A stretch of 64,000 bases of DNA from Vespula vulgaris (GCF_905475345.1 NC_066594.1:5703001-5767000); one strand, 5' to 3'; positions 1 through 32,288 are shown, numbered from the stretch's first letter. Translations and numbers: made by a program. The notes: generated by a model from the letters alone, not told the origin.

Positions 1-3000
1 TAATAAACGTAACAGTGTGTAAAGCTCTAAGATAAGGCATACCTCAAACCACAGGATATCTCCTTTGCTCAACGTTTCAACTTCCTGTTCTTACCGGCAC
101 CGGAAAGTTCATCTCGAAAAGCACACCTGATGATCTCGAAAGTAATGATATTACGTGGTACGATTTCTACCTTTCTAATCGTGTCTCTATCTAATCTATC
201 ATTCAACACCGAAACTTTCTAATGATATATATTTCTTTTAGTTATTCCTTTCAAAGTTGTTCCATCCACCAACTCGAAATTAGAAAAAATTATTTATTTC
301 GATGTTACATCATTCAACGAGAAAAAAACAAAATTCAGTAGAAAATAATTCATCAGACCATATCATAAGATATAAACAATATGATAAAAGAAGAAATAAT
401 AGAGAGAGAGAGAGAGAAAAAATGAATAATTCAATATAACAAAACCGAGAGATTTCAATGCAATATTATTAACTCCTTTCTGTCTATGAAACTGGCAAAT
501 AATTTTTGAAATTAATTAGTTGAACAATACTAAAGTTAACAATACGATCCTCATTGTTTCTCGTTTATCAAGAGCTTCGTTAATATCGCGATGGCACGAA
601 AACAAAGCGAATTTGATTTTAACATCCTCTTTAACATTTTTTTACCGGTCTTAATTAATAAATACGAACCGGTAAATAAACGATTACCACCTACGTCAAC
701 CGTTACCACAAAATTATATACGATGTTGAAAAGCATATTTTACAGAGAATCCAACCAAAAATAATTATGTTTAGAATGGAAAAGTATTAGATTAAAAAAA
801 AATAGATCGATAGAAGAATCATCTAGTTGTGTTAACGTCATACTTTTATATACGTTTTACTTGTGTAACGTTATTAAGAATTTTTTTTAAACGCGTACCA
901 TTCCATATTCTAATCGAATCATAACGTGCTTGCAATATACATAAAAATTACAATCTTTTTCTTTCTTTTTCTTGTCGAGAACAATTTTCTACCTTGATTC
1001 GATTTATTAGATTTGTTTTTTTAACGAAGAACTCGCAATAATGAGAAAAAAAAATTATATTAATCGAACGACAAAGAGAATTAGGTTGAAAAATCAATTT
1101 TCATTTTGTAACTAGTAATTTTCTTTTTAAATACGACAAAACGCTTTATCGACTTTTTACTCAAAGCTATCAGCAAATAATAATAGAAGTATTCTTCGTG
1201 CAATCAACAGTTCGAACAATTACATCGGACTGTCTATCTATCTTCTGACTTAATTAAAAACGGTATTACTACCGATTCTCTCATTAAATATCGCAATTAG
1301 AATGATCAATAATGATAACAAGCATAAACGTCTAAACTAATAATGAATAATAATTAAATACTGTTTCCATATTAACTTTTACAAAATAATATAAAGTTTG
1401 TATTTCATTAATGATCATCAGCAGCGGTGGTATAATTACTTTGCGAGGAGATTCACATTTAACATAAATACGATATTGCAGAAACAAGGAAAAAGAGTAA
1501 GAAAAATAAAAACAAAATAAAAAAAAAGAATAACAAACTAAAAAAAAAGTTAAAAAGTTAAAAAATTAAAAAATGGGAAAGAAGAAATGAAGAAGTAAAG
1601 TAATATAATCCCGTTAATTATTCCTTCGTGAAATTTTCGATAATTCTTTTTTTTTCGCGGGACACACGATTGCAATAGTATCCAAAAATAAAAAGACGAG
1701 AGACATAGAGAGAAAGAGAGAGAAAGAAATATAAACGAAAGGTGTAATTTCCGTACCTTTTCATTCCGTTTCTTTCTGTATTTTTTTTTTTTTTTATCTT
1801 CGACACCTCTCTCTCTCTCTCTCTCTCTCTCTAGTGAGCTCGCGAGCACAGCAGCGTGGGCGACGTTGGTCGCCTCGAGCCAATCCGACGAGGCGTGAAA
1901 ATGAGAATGGAACTCGCTCGAAATAATACCTCGTTTCGCGAAAGCGGTTCCGAATAACAATGCGGTTCAACCGAGAGGATAGCCTAAGTACGAGGATCGT
2001 TTGTAATCAGCGGCAAGTTTCTTCTCAACAAGAGCCACTCCTGTTCTATTTCATTTCGTATCGGGTTAGGACGAGAACAGGAACGAGAACGAGAACGAAG
2101 CTGACAACATCGACTATATTCGGTTATAATAATGACACGAGTAGAACAATATTAAATGTTAAGCTGAATTTTAGTCATAACTACTATGTAATTATCTATT
2201 CATTTATGTTTATTATTTAAATATGTAATTTATAAATGATTGGTAAATTTTGAACATATTAGCTCATATATTTTGTAACTAAATTAGAAATTCTATTAGA
2301 TATTTTATAGATTTTGTTTAAAAAATCTCTCTCTCTCTCTTTTACTTTTTAATTCGACTCGAGAAAAGAATGTTTTCATCGAGCATGTTTCATATTACGT
2401 ACATATTCTTTTGATCTAAACTTTTTGTAAGACCTTCTTTCTCCCATTTAATTAACAAAAACCATTTGGATATGACAGCTTTTATCGGAATAAAAATTCA
2501 TTCTTTCCTAAGAGGCAGAATCAGCAACATTCCTTTTACAATACAACAAGATGTTAGAAAATTTTCTCTTCTCAATTTTTCTCTCTTTATCTCATATTAT
2601 TTTTCTTTTTTCCTTTTTCTCTCCCTTTCTTTGATCACTTTGTATTAATATGTTACGCAACGCCATAAGCCAACCGCGTTTAAATAAAATTCGAAACGAT
2701 ATTACAAATTGAACCGGTTACTTGATCGATATTTTAATTAATTTCGAAGAATATTTCAATTAATTTCGAACATCGTTTAATGCATAAATAAATAAAGCAA
2801 CGATAAAGGGGTTATTATATTTAAAATGGCTGACACTTTTGTTTTTCTTTCTTTTTTTCTTTCCATCTTTCTCCTTCTTCCTTCTGCGCTTGTCTTCGCT
2901 ATTGTTTTTCCAGGATATCCATAGTAACGCGAGAAAACCGACAGCTGTTTTATAAAGAATGATAAAGGGCGCAGAATAATGCTAATCTTGGTAATAAAAA

Positions 3001-3035
3001 GACACGTATCTCATGATATTCTCATGGATACACGA

Positions 3036-3067
<32 letters not shown>

Positions 3068-3576
3068 ATCTTATACGTTCGCCTTTGGCTCATCATTTCA
3101 GAATATACCATCGAGGAAGGGATTTTTAAAAAGAATAATAGATTCCTACCGTGATCGTGATGACAATGAATTGAAAATATAAAAGCAATAAAGTAAAGAA
3201 AGTACGGTCGGCGTTAGCTTTTATAAGTGAACCGAGAGGACGGATTATCGCGACTACGAAAGGAACATATTTTACGCGATCTACGTTACTCTGAAGCTTT
3301 CCCTCCGAAGACCGTTATCGAGCGGGATAACTTCGAAGGAAAACGTAATCTAAGTACATGTGTACGTACATAATACCTAAACGAACGACGTTCCTTGTAT
3401 CGATGTGTATAAACATAGTATTTCATAATTAATGATACTTCGAATAGGTGTTTCTTCGACAAAATGAAAAATAATATAGTCTGTTGACTTATTATAAAAT
3501 CTTTGAAAATCCATCATACGGTGTTCGTAAAATAATAAACGATAGGTAGTAAAAGCGAGACATGAGTTAAAAAGAG

Positions 3577-3609
<33 letters not shown>

Positions 3610-5007
3610 TAGTGGCACTCGATACACTCGACTTACATTTTCTCCAGAGCTTCATCGTTAAAGCGTAGATCGTGGATGCTGCTTCTGATTTCGTCGGTTC
3701 AAGAGAGCAACCAGATAACGGCACATCTATGGTACATTAATCGCAGTAAATAGGATCGCGCGGTACATTAATATCTCTCTATGCATATAGTTCTGCATTA
3801 GTAACACGCAGTTACATACGATAACTGCTGCTAGCGCGATGCCGATTACGCGTAGTATAAGCATGCCACTCGCCAATGTGCTGGCTTGCGTCTAGTGCAA
3901 CCATGGGTCCACCGTTATTATTATCTACGGGATTATTACTGTAATTGCGATCGTTGCGATTTCACAGTTTCGCAATCGTTTCCAACTATGGAATCTTTAA
4001 CAGAACGTTTCCGTAGCCTTCCGTATATACTTTTACGATAATTTCATGCAAACAAAAGTGGGCAATTGAGATCTCTCTTTCTTTCTTTCTTTCTTTCCTT
4101 CTTCCTCCCTTCCTTTTTTTTCCTTTTTCCTCTTTTTCTTTTTCACTTTTCTCCTCTTTCTTTTAGATCATACCACGTCCTTATGAGATTTATCTTACAA
4201 TCTTATGAAAATCACGCTCCGCGAAATGCGAATTCTTCGTTCTTTGAAAAAGAAAAGAAAAGAAATGAAAAAAAAAAGAATTGAAAAAAAAATTACCGAA
4301 GAAGATACTCTCAAGGATGACTTTCTTAGACGGTTTATTAAAATTCTCGAACGTCGTACGGGGATACTTGGAAGAAAAGTTCGACATGGTTTTACCAAAC
4401 CGCTTCCTTGCGCTTACTGGAACGAACCCTTCCTTCGGAATCTCTGCTGCATGGTTCTCTTATATAAACAGCGTTAACCGAATAAAAATAGAGGACTAAA
4501 AGCGACGAGCTTACTCACATTCCTTTTTCTCCTATTTCAGGCTTCTACTCGACGAGAGTGCAACCGACTTTACCCACACCCCTTCTGCCATCCTTCCCTT
4601 CCCATCCTTCTCCCCTTTCCACCCCTCTTCATCGTAATTTCAAACGGATTACCTTACACGTCCGTCTACTCCACCCTCCCTTTACTCCACCCTCGTTGGC
4701 CGATCCAACTGTTCTAGATTTTCAGTACATTAAGTTCTTAAGCAAAAGAAATTGCGGCCGAGAAACGACGACGACGACGACGGGAAACAAGGTCACTCTC
4801 ACGGGGAGTGAATAAAACAAAGAATAGAATACGACGAAAGTGCAAAAGATGAAATTGCTCAGATTCGGGTAAAAGTCCTCTTTTCTCTCTTCCATCTTAA
4901 ACGAGTAAAGTCGTAAGGTCGACGTTCTTCTCCTTTCTTTTTCTTTTTCTTTTTCTTTTTCTTTTTCTTTTTTTTTTCTTTTCACTTTGCTCTTCTCTTT
5001 TCTTCTC

Positions 5008-5038
<31 letters not shown>

Positions 5039-7062
5039 TTTTCTCTCTTTCTTTCTTTTTTCACATGCGACACCCTTTAAACTGCTTACAAAAGTCCGCA
5101 AGAAGGTGCAAGGAAGGAAACACCGGCGCCAAATTCAAAGCCGTGTTTCTTCTTTATACCGCGACATCCCACGCTTTCCTTTCAGGTAATAGAATCATTC
5201 GAAGCACCTTTCCTCGTTCTCTCTATCCTTCTCTCTCTCTCTCTCTTTGTTGTTCTCTTTCTCCTATTCCTCTTCTCTTTAAAGTGACATTCTTGTCTCT
5301 CACGAGTCGAGTTCGAGATCTAATTGCTTTAGAATTTACATAGAGAATGGCAGCGAAGCTACTCGATTTGCTCTTGCATTTCTGGTGGTACCGTTGAACG
5401 CAATAAAACTCAAAGGAAACATTAGAGCTAATATACTTCGACACGCGACCACGGTACTCTTTGTAATGTCTTCGACAAAGGATTTCAATTAAAGGATATT
5501 AAAGATAACATTATTTTTGAAAAAAAATTATTAATGTCTCTACTCGCACATTCTTTAAATTCTCGGATAGAATATTTAAAAAGAGAGGAAGAGAGAAAAG
5601 AAGGATACGTTTATTTATCACGTTGATTTACTTCACGAGAACGATGAGGATATTTCGCAAGTAGATTTTTATCGAATATCGAGATACTTAAAAAAATAAA
5701 TAAATAAAAGAAAAGAAAAGAAAAAGGCGATATACGCACGTCCGTAGTTTATTCTATTTTCATTCTTTAACTTTTTCTCTCGAGGCACTCAGAAGAGAGA
5801 TCCTGGGAAATGGAGCCAGAAGAATCCGATTTTCTGTTGTTAAAGCCGGTCGGGCAGAAAATGACGTGAAACCATTTCCGCGGTCACAGCCGGTTGTTCG
5901 GAAACGATGCTTTTCTATATGGGGAGAGATGGGAGAAAAAGAAATACCTACTACCTGTAGTACTGCTAGATCCTGACCTTTAAAAACGTCGACATTCGAA
6001 AAAGTTTTACGGAAGGAACAAACAAAAATAAGGCTGGGCAAATTTTATAGAGTAAGACTCTTCGAAAACGAGAATGAGAACGAGAACGAGAATCGGAGAA
6101 AGTCTTAGTTCGAAAAGTTTACCAAAAAACGATCCAGTTGGTTCGCTTTGTACGAAGTTTAAGTTGAGAAGAGGTTACGACGATTTCTCTCTTCTAAGCT
6201 ACTTTGCAATTTAGCCGCAATTATGCAACGTAAAGCCCCTGTTAAACGAGAAGGAAAACCCCGCTAGCTCCTATCTTTCCGACACTTTTACAGATTTTGT
6301 CTCCCATCTCCCAATGGAATCGTTTTGCACCTCCGTAAGGATAATTTCGTCTTCCTAAAATGAAATAATCAACATCGATGAAAACTTTCGTAATTTAACT
6401 GATCCCGTAATGGAAACGCGATAAAGTCAAATGGGGTTTGGTTCGAAAGAGCAGATTATGCGCGCTATTGGAATTTTCATGGGATAATATTATGTGTGAC
6501 AGCTTATTTATCGGTAATAATATTATATTTACCGTTTCACCGTGGGAAATTTCGAAAATGTTTCACCGATGGAATAACAATATTAGCGAACAATATATCC
6601 TACCTTTTAATTAGATATAACTAAAGAATTTTTATCTTACCGTATAAATTCGTATAAATCGAGAAATGAGGTTTCTAATTATTGTCGATTTCCTGTTCAT
6701 TATTATAATGATCGAACGATGGAAAACAGAAGTGATCTCGGCTAAAATGACTATGAAGTTTTCTCGTAAAATAAATCAGTCTATCGCCGTAATTTGGTAC
6801 AGCCTCCATGAGCTGACTGTAATATTGGATATTTTCTTAATGGCAAAACTTGGAACGGCCACCGAATCTCCTACATCCTCATGAACTCTCTTGATAAATC
6901 GGTACACGGGTACCCGGGTTCGATAGTCTCATCGTACGATCCCTAAGGGGGTGTAAGACCGTCAATGGGGATGCGAAAAGAGGTTCCCGGAGATGAGACG
7001 ATTCTCAAACCAGCTTAAGAGAGAAAACACATAAAATATTTCTTTGCTCGTTCGTGTTACAG
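1..7062. other. Upstream region, no established exon
   Basis: The stretch is AT-rich with many homopyrimidine and (CT)n runs (1810-1833, 3028-3067, 4078-4165, 4930-5060). CpG-richer non-repetitive blocks occur near 1835-1970, 3640-3905 and 5790-5910. The unlocated first exon(s) and promoter of the CUB gene should be here or further upstream. Several short frames exist but none is supported by similarity. Confidence 0.5.
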
Positions 7063-24913
<17,851 letters not shown>

Positions 24914-25056
24914 GGACTTTCTATTCCTTGACTAATCATCTACACGTTCCTGTTAATTAAACGAGCCTAATTTTACGTTGTGTATATAAAATATGTCGAT
25001 AAAGAGAAAGAAATGACTGAGCGTTAACGTTCAACCTGAAGTAACTTTGACAATTC

Positions 25057-25088
<32 letters not shown>

Positions 25089-28000
25089 TTAATCAAGTCA
25101 CCATGATATATGAGATTTTGCAAAAGTCGACTATATTATCACTTTTTACAAAGAAATTATTGTCGAATCTATCGGCAAATATATACCGATATAATCTGTT
25201 TCGTAAACTTTATTTTACCGAGAATAACCATTTTTTTTTTTTAACAAGAATAAAGAAATACCTTAAATAACAAGTAAACCCGTATTCGCACGTATACCCG
25301 TATAGGACTTAAATTTGCCAAAATCGTTTGCTACAATAATAATAAAAAAAAAAAAAATGAATGAAATAAAGAAAAGAAAAGAAGAAAAAAATGATTTAGA
25401 TAACGTGGATAGATTCGTAAAAAAATTCTTTGTAATATTGTCGGTAAATTAATTGATACGACATACACACACGTAGAAGTTCTCATAATATAAAATCACA
25501 TTAAAGAAAGAAGATAAGAAGATGGCAGCGTCTCGTAAAATCGACTATCTTGTAAAACTAAAAGCTATATCAAGCTCGAAGTCACACAGTGAGTGTAAAT
25601 ATTATATATATATATATATATATACATATATATACATATATACATACATATACAAATATACATATACATATATATATATAGAAAATTGATTTGCAACAAA
25701 GGCGATGCACGGATTTGAATTATCGAAAAACACACACGTCATTCTCTATAGCGCGAATGCCAAATTAGACGCGTAAGAAAAAGAAAAAGAAAAAGAAAAA
25801 AGAAAAAAGAAAAAAGAAAAAGAAAAAAGAAAGAAGGGATATATAAGGAGTTTTGTAAATACGTCATAAACTTAATAGGATTTGTACAGAATAAAACGAA
25901 TTATATAAGTCGCCGGAAAATTATTATATGTAAGATATATATATATATATATTATTATATATATATACTTATAAGACATTGATATTTATAACAACACGCG
26001 ATTCTATGGATAAAAGAAATGGAACAAATGTATTTTAACGAACGAGCTTTATACCCGAGGCACCTTCGAATTTATTGTTACATATATGTTGTGCTAATCG
26101 ACACATGATTATCACATCTTCCTACGCAAAATTCGTTTCTAGTATAGAAATCTTAGTATGAGCGATCATATCGATAGCAACAAAACGTTCTTGTTGCAAT
26201 TATGCATTTATAATTGTTATATAATTCAATGAATCTTTTATGTCTTCGTTATTCTTTGACAATGGGTCATTGACAGAAAAAAAGATTTCTTACACAAAGT
26301 GCTACTTAAATACGTCATTAGCAAGAACATATGTTAAAGCTTATAACAGAAGAAAAGAAAAAGAGTATTTAACGATATTCAAATACAATATTAACAGTTT
26401 AATACGCGGCTACAAGGAAAAAGATAAGAGAAAAAAGACAAAAGAAGAGAAGAAGAAAAAAGATTATAAAATCATCTTACGCTATCCGTCTAAAACGCGT
26501 TAGGAAAATAAAACGAAATAATTTCAAGTAACCCATCGATCTCATTACCGTAATATCTATAAGATTTACATTAATAGGAATGCTCATTAATTTCATAGCA
26601 CTGAGATTAAATTTTGATGATTGTACACTTTTTTAGAATACCTTTCTTATCTACGCGGCCTATAAAGAATATAGTAACTTCCATCCTTCCATATCTTTTT
26701 GCAGAAATTTTTGCTATCTATAACGCATACCGAATTTATTTTTTAACGTAAGATTTCGTTGTAAAAACTTCATGAAGACTGACTAGTTTTCGATGTACCC
26801 CATTTAATATATACATACGTTTATGTCCCAATTAGTAATTGCGAATGAATTTTTTCGAGTGTTGTAAAATAAAAAGACAAAAAAAAATTGAAAAGAATAA
26901 GAAAAAAAAAAAGAAACGATACGGAGTAAAATCTTCAATCTCGTTAAAAAGAATAAAGAGAAAAAAAATTGTGACGAAAGTCTGCGTATAACGAGCACCG
27001 ACTGCGTATTAAACGGATGACTTGTATGACATTAAAGAAGCACAGGTTTTAATTATTCTAATGAGTCATCGAGAGTTTAGAAATGCAACTTGAGTGATTT
27101 GGTGTGTTAAATCGGTTATGTGCTTCCTCCGAAAACAACGGCAACTATTTCACATTTATTCGTCGCCTCTTTTTAGAAAGAAATTTCAAGAGTATTCACC
27201 TTAATTAAAAGGAAAAAAAATGAAAAGAAAAAAAAACAAAAAGAAGTGTGAAACGATTTAGATTGAAAGGATTTTTAAATTTTTTCACTTTAAGTGAAAT
27301 TACCGATTTTGCACAAGATACGTCTTACTTATAGGAAAAATACATGTTACATGTAATAGTTACGTATATATAAGTCACAATAAATAGTCAATTGTTTCAT
27401 ATAAAGTATAAATAAAGTAAACTAAAATATTCGCTCTTTTCTTTCCTATCTCCTTGTTCCTTTATAAATAGATCTTTTGTTTCGTCTGTCATATATAAAT
27501 GGCAGTTGATAAAAAAGAATAAAATTTATTCACATTGAAATACTAATACAACTTTATATATATATATATAATATATATATATATAATATATAATATATAT
27601 AATATATATATATATTCTATTTATAATAAGATAAAAAAATGCACACTTGAAAGTAATACATCTCATTACCATCTATTATCATACAATATTCTATAATATT
27701 AATTTACAAACTTCGCATACATATAATATAAAATTGACTTAAAGATTCGTTTAATAAAAAAAACATAGGATTAATAAAATTAATTTGTAACACATATATA
27801 TATATATGTATATATATGTATATAACAATGTAACTATATACATCATATAAAAATTACATCTTTGAAACATAGAAAGTTCATCGTGTAACTCGAAGAATAT
27901 GAAAGATGTGTACTTTATGTAGAAAGATTTTAACTAATAATAATAATAATTTTAAGAAAAAAAAATCTAATAGATTGCTTATTTAGAATGCTTTAGTAAC

Positions 28001-29873
28001 AACAAAAGTATCAAAGTATTTTATTTAAACATTAAAATTGACGAATATCTAAAAAATAAAACATAATTATATAATAAATTGTTTTCGATATTATGAACAG
28101 TTCCATATAATATAATTTTGAACACACAAAACTACGATATATATATATATATATGTATATATATAACCATTTTATATTTCTTATTCCATATTTATTTGAT
28201 CCCTATGAATTATTATTTTATATTTATAATTGCACTGTGATAAATAAATTAAGAAAAGTTGCTAAATCCAATGAATTGTATTCATCTTTCATATATATAT
28301 ATAATATATATATATATCTATTAATTTTTTAAAAACCTGCTATTAACCAGTGATACACTAATTTCTTTAATTAAAATCTACAATATGATCTATAATAGAT
28401 ATCAGATCCGACACGTATATAGCATAAAGTACATGATACCAATAATATAACATTGACATCAATGACTGTAAAAGCAATATTCCAAATGATATTCATTTTC
28501 AACTTTGTTCCATATGTATATATACATTCTAGAATATATTACTATCAGGTGCAATTTATTATATTAGTATATGTTAATATTCTTAAAATTATACATGTCA
28601 TTCAGTTCTCTTGTATACATCTCTACATTAAAGGATAAAATGATGTAAAAAATAGTCAACATTCCCAATAAAGCAACATATTCATCAAATATCAACAATT
28701 AAGAAACACAATAGTATATATGTGTAACATAGATAACAATTGTTTAGATTTGAATTTTTTTTAAATCTACAATATTCGATTTAAAATGAAAAGCATAACA
28801 AATTGTGCGCTAATAAAAATGTACTTTCATATCATTCTGAAATACATCTCATATTTCTTTGCTTAGAAATATAAATATAACTTTATACACAAACTATCGA
28901 AAGAAAAACGTGTCTGTTTCGTAGGTGATCGCTGAATTTTATTATCAATGAAATAGACTTTCAAGATCTAATTAAAAAAGAAGAATGTATTATGCTATAA
29001 TAGTATGACTGTGTGATGTGTCAAAGAATAAAAGTAAAAACAAATCGTAGCGATCACTTGCAAAAAAGAAAGTTTCATTTCTTACGAGATGCTAAATACT
29101 AGATTCTCATATATAATATATTCGTTTTCTAAATGCAATAACAATAAATCACATTCAATTTAATGCTATAATTGAATAGACAGATCTGACGTAAATGATA
29201 AAAATTTGTTTAAACCACTATTAAAATGCTGCATTTAAGTCAATCGAGTTACTTATATACTACTTGCACTCCTACTAAATCAATATAATAAATCTTTAAA
29301 TTAGAATCCTTTGTTTATACTTTTCACGATATCCCTTCTTAAGTCGCATGTATGAATAGCTATTTTAAATTATTTTCACTATTCGTATTCATGAAAAAAA
29401 AAAAAATAATAATAATTGTTTAGATATTTCAAGTAATGTAAATGAATGATTCAGTATCAGAATATAAGATCTTCAAGATAATATAAATTATAATAAGTTG
29501 AGATGGCATGATAAATAATAAAAAAAAAAAAAACTGAAGTCCGCATCATACCTAATATCTCCATGTCATATCATTTCATTATATAGATCATTTTCTTCAA
29601 AATTAGGAACAAAACCGTACGCATATTCCGAGATGCCTACCTATCGATTTTTAATGTCCTTAAATTTTGCCAGAAACATATGGACATGTATCCTTTTAGA
29701 ATATCAAGGTAAAATGCAGCTACGGCTAAGGACATAACAACTTAGTTTTAAATTTATACAGATAATGTGTATACAGATATCTGTATAAATTTAAAATATT
29801 TATTTAAAATTTTTAAATATATATATATATATATATATTTCTTTTACATCCGTAGCATTTTTCAAATCCGCGT
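24914..29873. other. Convergent 3' region between the two genes
   Basis: The CUB gene ends at 24913 and Itpr ends, from the other side, at 29874. Plus-strand AATAAA hexamers at 25249-25254 and 25890-25895 are possible CUB polyadenylation signals. For Itpr, minus-strand AATAAA at 29799-29804 is the nearest, but the very AT-rich, CpG-poor sequence down to about 27 kb could all be 3' UTR. No open frame resembling a gene is present. Short AT repeats occur at 25606-25680, 27557-27615 and 28140-28165. Confidence 0.55.
25783..25840. repeat. (AAAAAG)n-like purine repeat
   Basis: Repeated GAAAAA and GAAAAAA units in the intergenic convergent region. Confidence 0.85.
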
Positions 29874-29948
29874 TTATATATTATGTAAAAGCGGAGATGC
29901 AGAATTTAAAAGACCGAGACGTTGTTTTTGCTTTCTTTGTTCCGTCAT
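29874..29948 (-). CDS. Itpr: Itpr last coding exon
   Basis: After the acceptor CTCATTAG, the exon reads MTEQRKQKQRLGLLNSASPL and ends in LHNI with TAA at 29874-29876. The MTEQRKQKQR motif is the conserved end of IP3 receptors, where vertebrates have MTEQRKQKQRIGLLG. This fixes the C-terminus of the gene. A minus-strand AATAAA lies about 70 bp beyond the stop (29799-29804), but many similar hexamers exist in this AT-rich stretch. Confidence 0.93.
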   Translation of the reverse strand: MTEQRKQKQRLGLLNSASPLLHNI

Positions 29949-32288
29949 CTAATGAGGAAATATAAAAAGAAATATAACGATACAAATAATTATGTAAATA
30001 ATATAAATAAAAAATGATATACCTGATCACGCAATTCTGTAAGTTGCTGTGAAAGACATTTTACCAATTGCTGAGTAGATTCTAATTGTGACTGTAAACT
30101 TCTCAATTCTACTTGTTCTCCCTCACCCTCGTCAGCCGCTAAAGATTTTGCTCTTAATCGTGGAAACCAATCAAGATTTCTATCCTGTATAAACATATGA
30201 AATATTACAAGAAATAAACAATAATCAAATACTTATTAATATATGCAAATAATTACCTTCACCATTGCATAAACGTACGACTCCGGACCTGTAAATTCTG
30301 TTGGATCTTTTACCTTTACTAAAACGATGAAATAAAGGTAATGCCACATATTGTGTTCATGTTTTACATGTTCTTCGAAAGATACAGTTTTATTATCAAA
30401 AGCTGACCTATTTAAACCTATGAAAAAAAATTTATATTATACATATATATATCACACTCGTTGTTGCATAAACTTACCACAAATAAAACAAGTATTCTTT
30501 AAAATCAATTCTTTTTGTTGTTTCTCTGATCTAAGATCAGCAAACGTATCGATAATAACACCAAATATGAGATTCAAAACAATAATTATCACTATGAAGA
30601 AGAACAGTAAGTCGTATACGACTCTAGCAACAAATAGTGGTTCCTGTAATTTATATGTATTTTACATATTATATTAAAAGTATAATACTAGTAAAAAAAA
30701 ATTAGTCATATACAAACACAAAATGATATTACTGTGCTTGATGGTGCTCTTAAAACATCACCTATTCCTCCGCCATTTCTTAAACCTTGATTTAATGTTG
30801 TAACGATGCACATAACTAATGAATCACAAGCCCGTTCTTTTATTTCACCCCCAATGTTAACCAAATCTTGATTATTTCCTTGTTCGTTAACTAAAATGAC
30901 ATCATGCGAAATAATTATTGAAATAATAAAAACGCGTTAAAAAAATTATATCGAAACAATAATTAATTAAATAAACAGCCAACCTTCACGTATATATCGC
31001 GACATTGTTTCACTTGGTTCACACTTTTCACTATTACTAATTTTACAAGTATTGGTAGTTTCATCATCAAGTGTTGCTAAAAATTTAAATCAATGTATAT
31101 CTCGAATATATTCTTTACTTTAATAATTATGAAGAGCTCACTCAAACACGTTATAAAAATAAACTTACGAATAATTTCTTCGTCCACGCTGACCAGAAAA
31201 TCATCTTTAAAGAACATAAATCCGATAATAGAAAACATATAAACTAAAATCAAAGCCAATACAGCAGTGAGTATAATAGATCTTCCGTTTCTCGTTACAG
31301 ATCTTATTACATTGAGCAATGTTTCTTCTCGATAAACCACATCAAAAAGCTGAAAGGAAAAAAAAAAGAAAGAAAGAATTACATTTCCTACAAAACACGT
31401 AACATATAATGTTCTTTACAAAAAAAAAATTTCTTCACAAACGCTTACCAAAACCGAATAGAAAAATGGATGCATCAAAAGTCCTAGTACACAAAATATT
31501 AAGTATGACGCGTGGTATAATATTTCACCATTTGTAATTATTTGTTCTAAACTTTTAGTTAGGGTCCCCTGATTTCCTATAATACTTATTAGGTGAATAA
31601 TCTTTAAAACGATCTGAAAAAGGAATAAGATATGTAAAAAAATAAACGAATCCTTTAATATCCCGATTAAAACAAAATATAATCTATTTCGTACCGTAAC
31701 AAATCCAAGTAACCACAAAGTTGGTTCTGGTCCTATAGAAAATATTAATCGTAAAATTGTTGATGCAACTAATGTACGTATACCCGATTCCCGTGGTAAT
31801 GTAATGACAATAGCTGCGGATGATAGCATTACAGCCCAAATAAGAGCTGATAAATGAGAACCAAGTTCTATAAAATGAAAAAAAATATATATATATATTA
31901 AAAATATATTTTTTTTCACTGTATCTCAAACTTTCCTTAAGTTAAATTATTCTATTTATATATAAAACTTACTTGGTACGGAATCTACAAATGGATAGAA
32001 GAATGCTACAATGAGGTTTATAAGGACAGCACAATTAAACAAAATATTACTCCACAATGACATGTAACTGCTCATCCAAAATAATACTGGCTGTCCTCTA
32101 AGTTTCTTCTGCCACTTCATTTCATTAAACATATCCTCTGTTCTTTCAAAGAAATCTGATACTTTAGATCCTTGATCATCGCGTTCAGTGGTATGTAACA
32201 CTTTAATCTTCGTATCAACGGTAATAAGCTCGCATATTTCTGGTATCGGAAAAACTATTTGTTCTAATGTTCTATCATGCCTGACAAT
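29874..32288 (-). CDS. Itpr: Itpr exons 33-42: six-TM channel, zinc finger and coiled coil
   Basis: These exons encode about residues 2186-2734. Membrane segments start in exon 33 (LWSNILFNCAVLINLIVAFF) and continue through exons 34-36 (for example GRSIILTAVLALILVYMFSI). The luminal loop in exons 37-38 carries the paired cysteines and the selectivity filter GGGIGD (about 2534-2539; vertebrates GGGVGD). The pore-lining TM6 is in exon 39 (FFFIVIIIVLNLIFGVIIDT). A linker zinc finger is split across exons 39-40: CFIC, then EEHVKHEH. Exon 41 encodes the C-terminal coiled coil, including SQQLTELRDQ. All key channel residues appear present. The luminal loop is diverged and short, as is common outside vertebrates. 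Confidence 0.96.

Noticed and set aside
1550..1960. Minus-strand frame starting MLFGTAFAKRGIISSE
   Set aside because: It runs into a (CT)n repeat (Glu-Arg) and has no splice or similarity support. The CpG-rich 5' part may be promoter sequence instead.
3377..3724. Minus-strand frame with GCSLEPTKSEAASTIYALTM and a GTAAGT donor after MKLWRK
   Set aside because: No partner exon in phase, no family similarity, and the rest of the frame is a GA/CT repeat (Ser/Leu).
6298..6337. Small exon candidate between an acceptor (TTTTACAG) and GTAAGG, reading ILSPISQWNRFAPP
   Set aside because: The phase fits exon 7063, but it is too short to supply the missing half-domain and shows no other support.
6785..6935. 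Plus-strand frame containing NGKTWNGHRISYILMNSL as the missing first half of CUB domain 1
   Set aside because: It lacks the expected cysteine spacing, ends in a stop, and only a poor GTACGA donor gives the right phase. The better donor at 6950 is out of frame.
6900..6960. tRNA-like GGGTTCGATAG motif
   Set aside because: No acceptor, D or anticodon stems can be paired around it.
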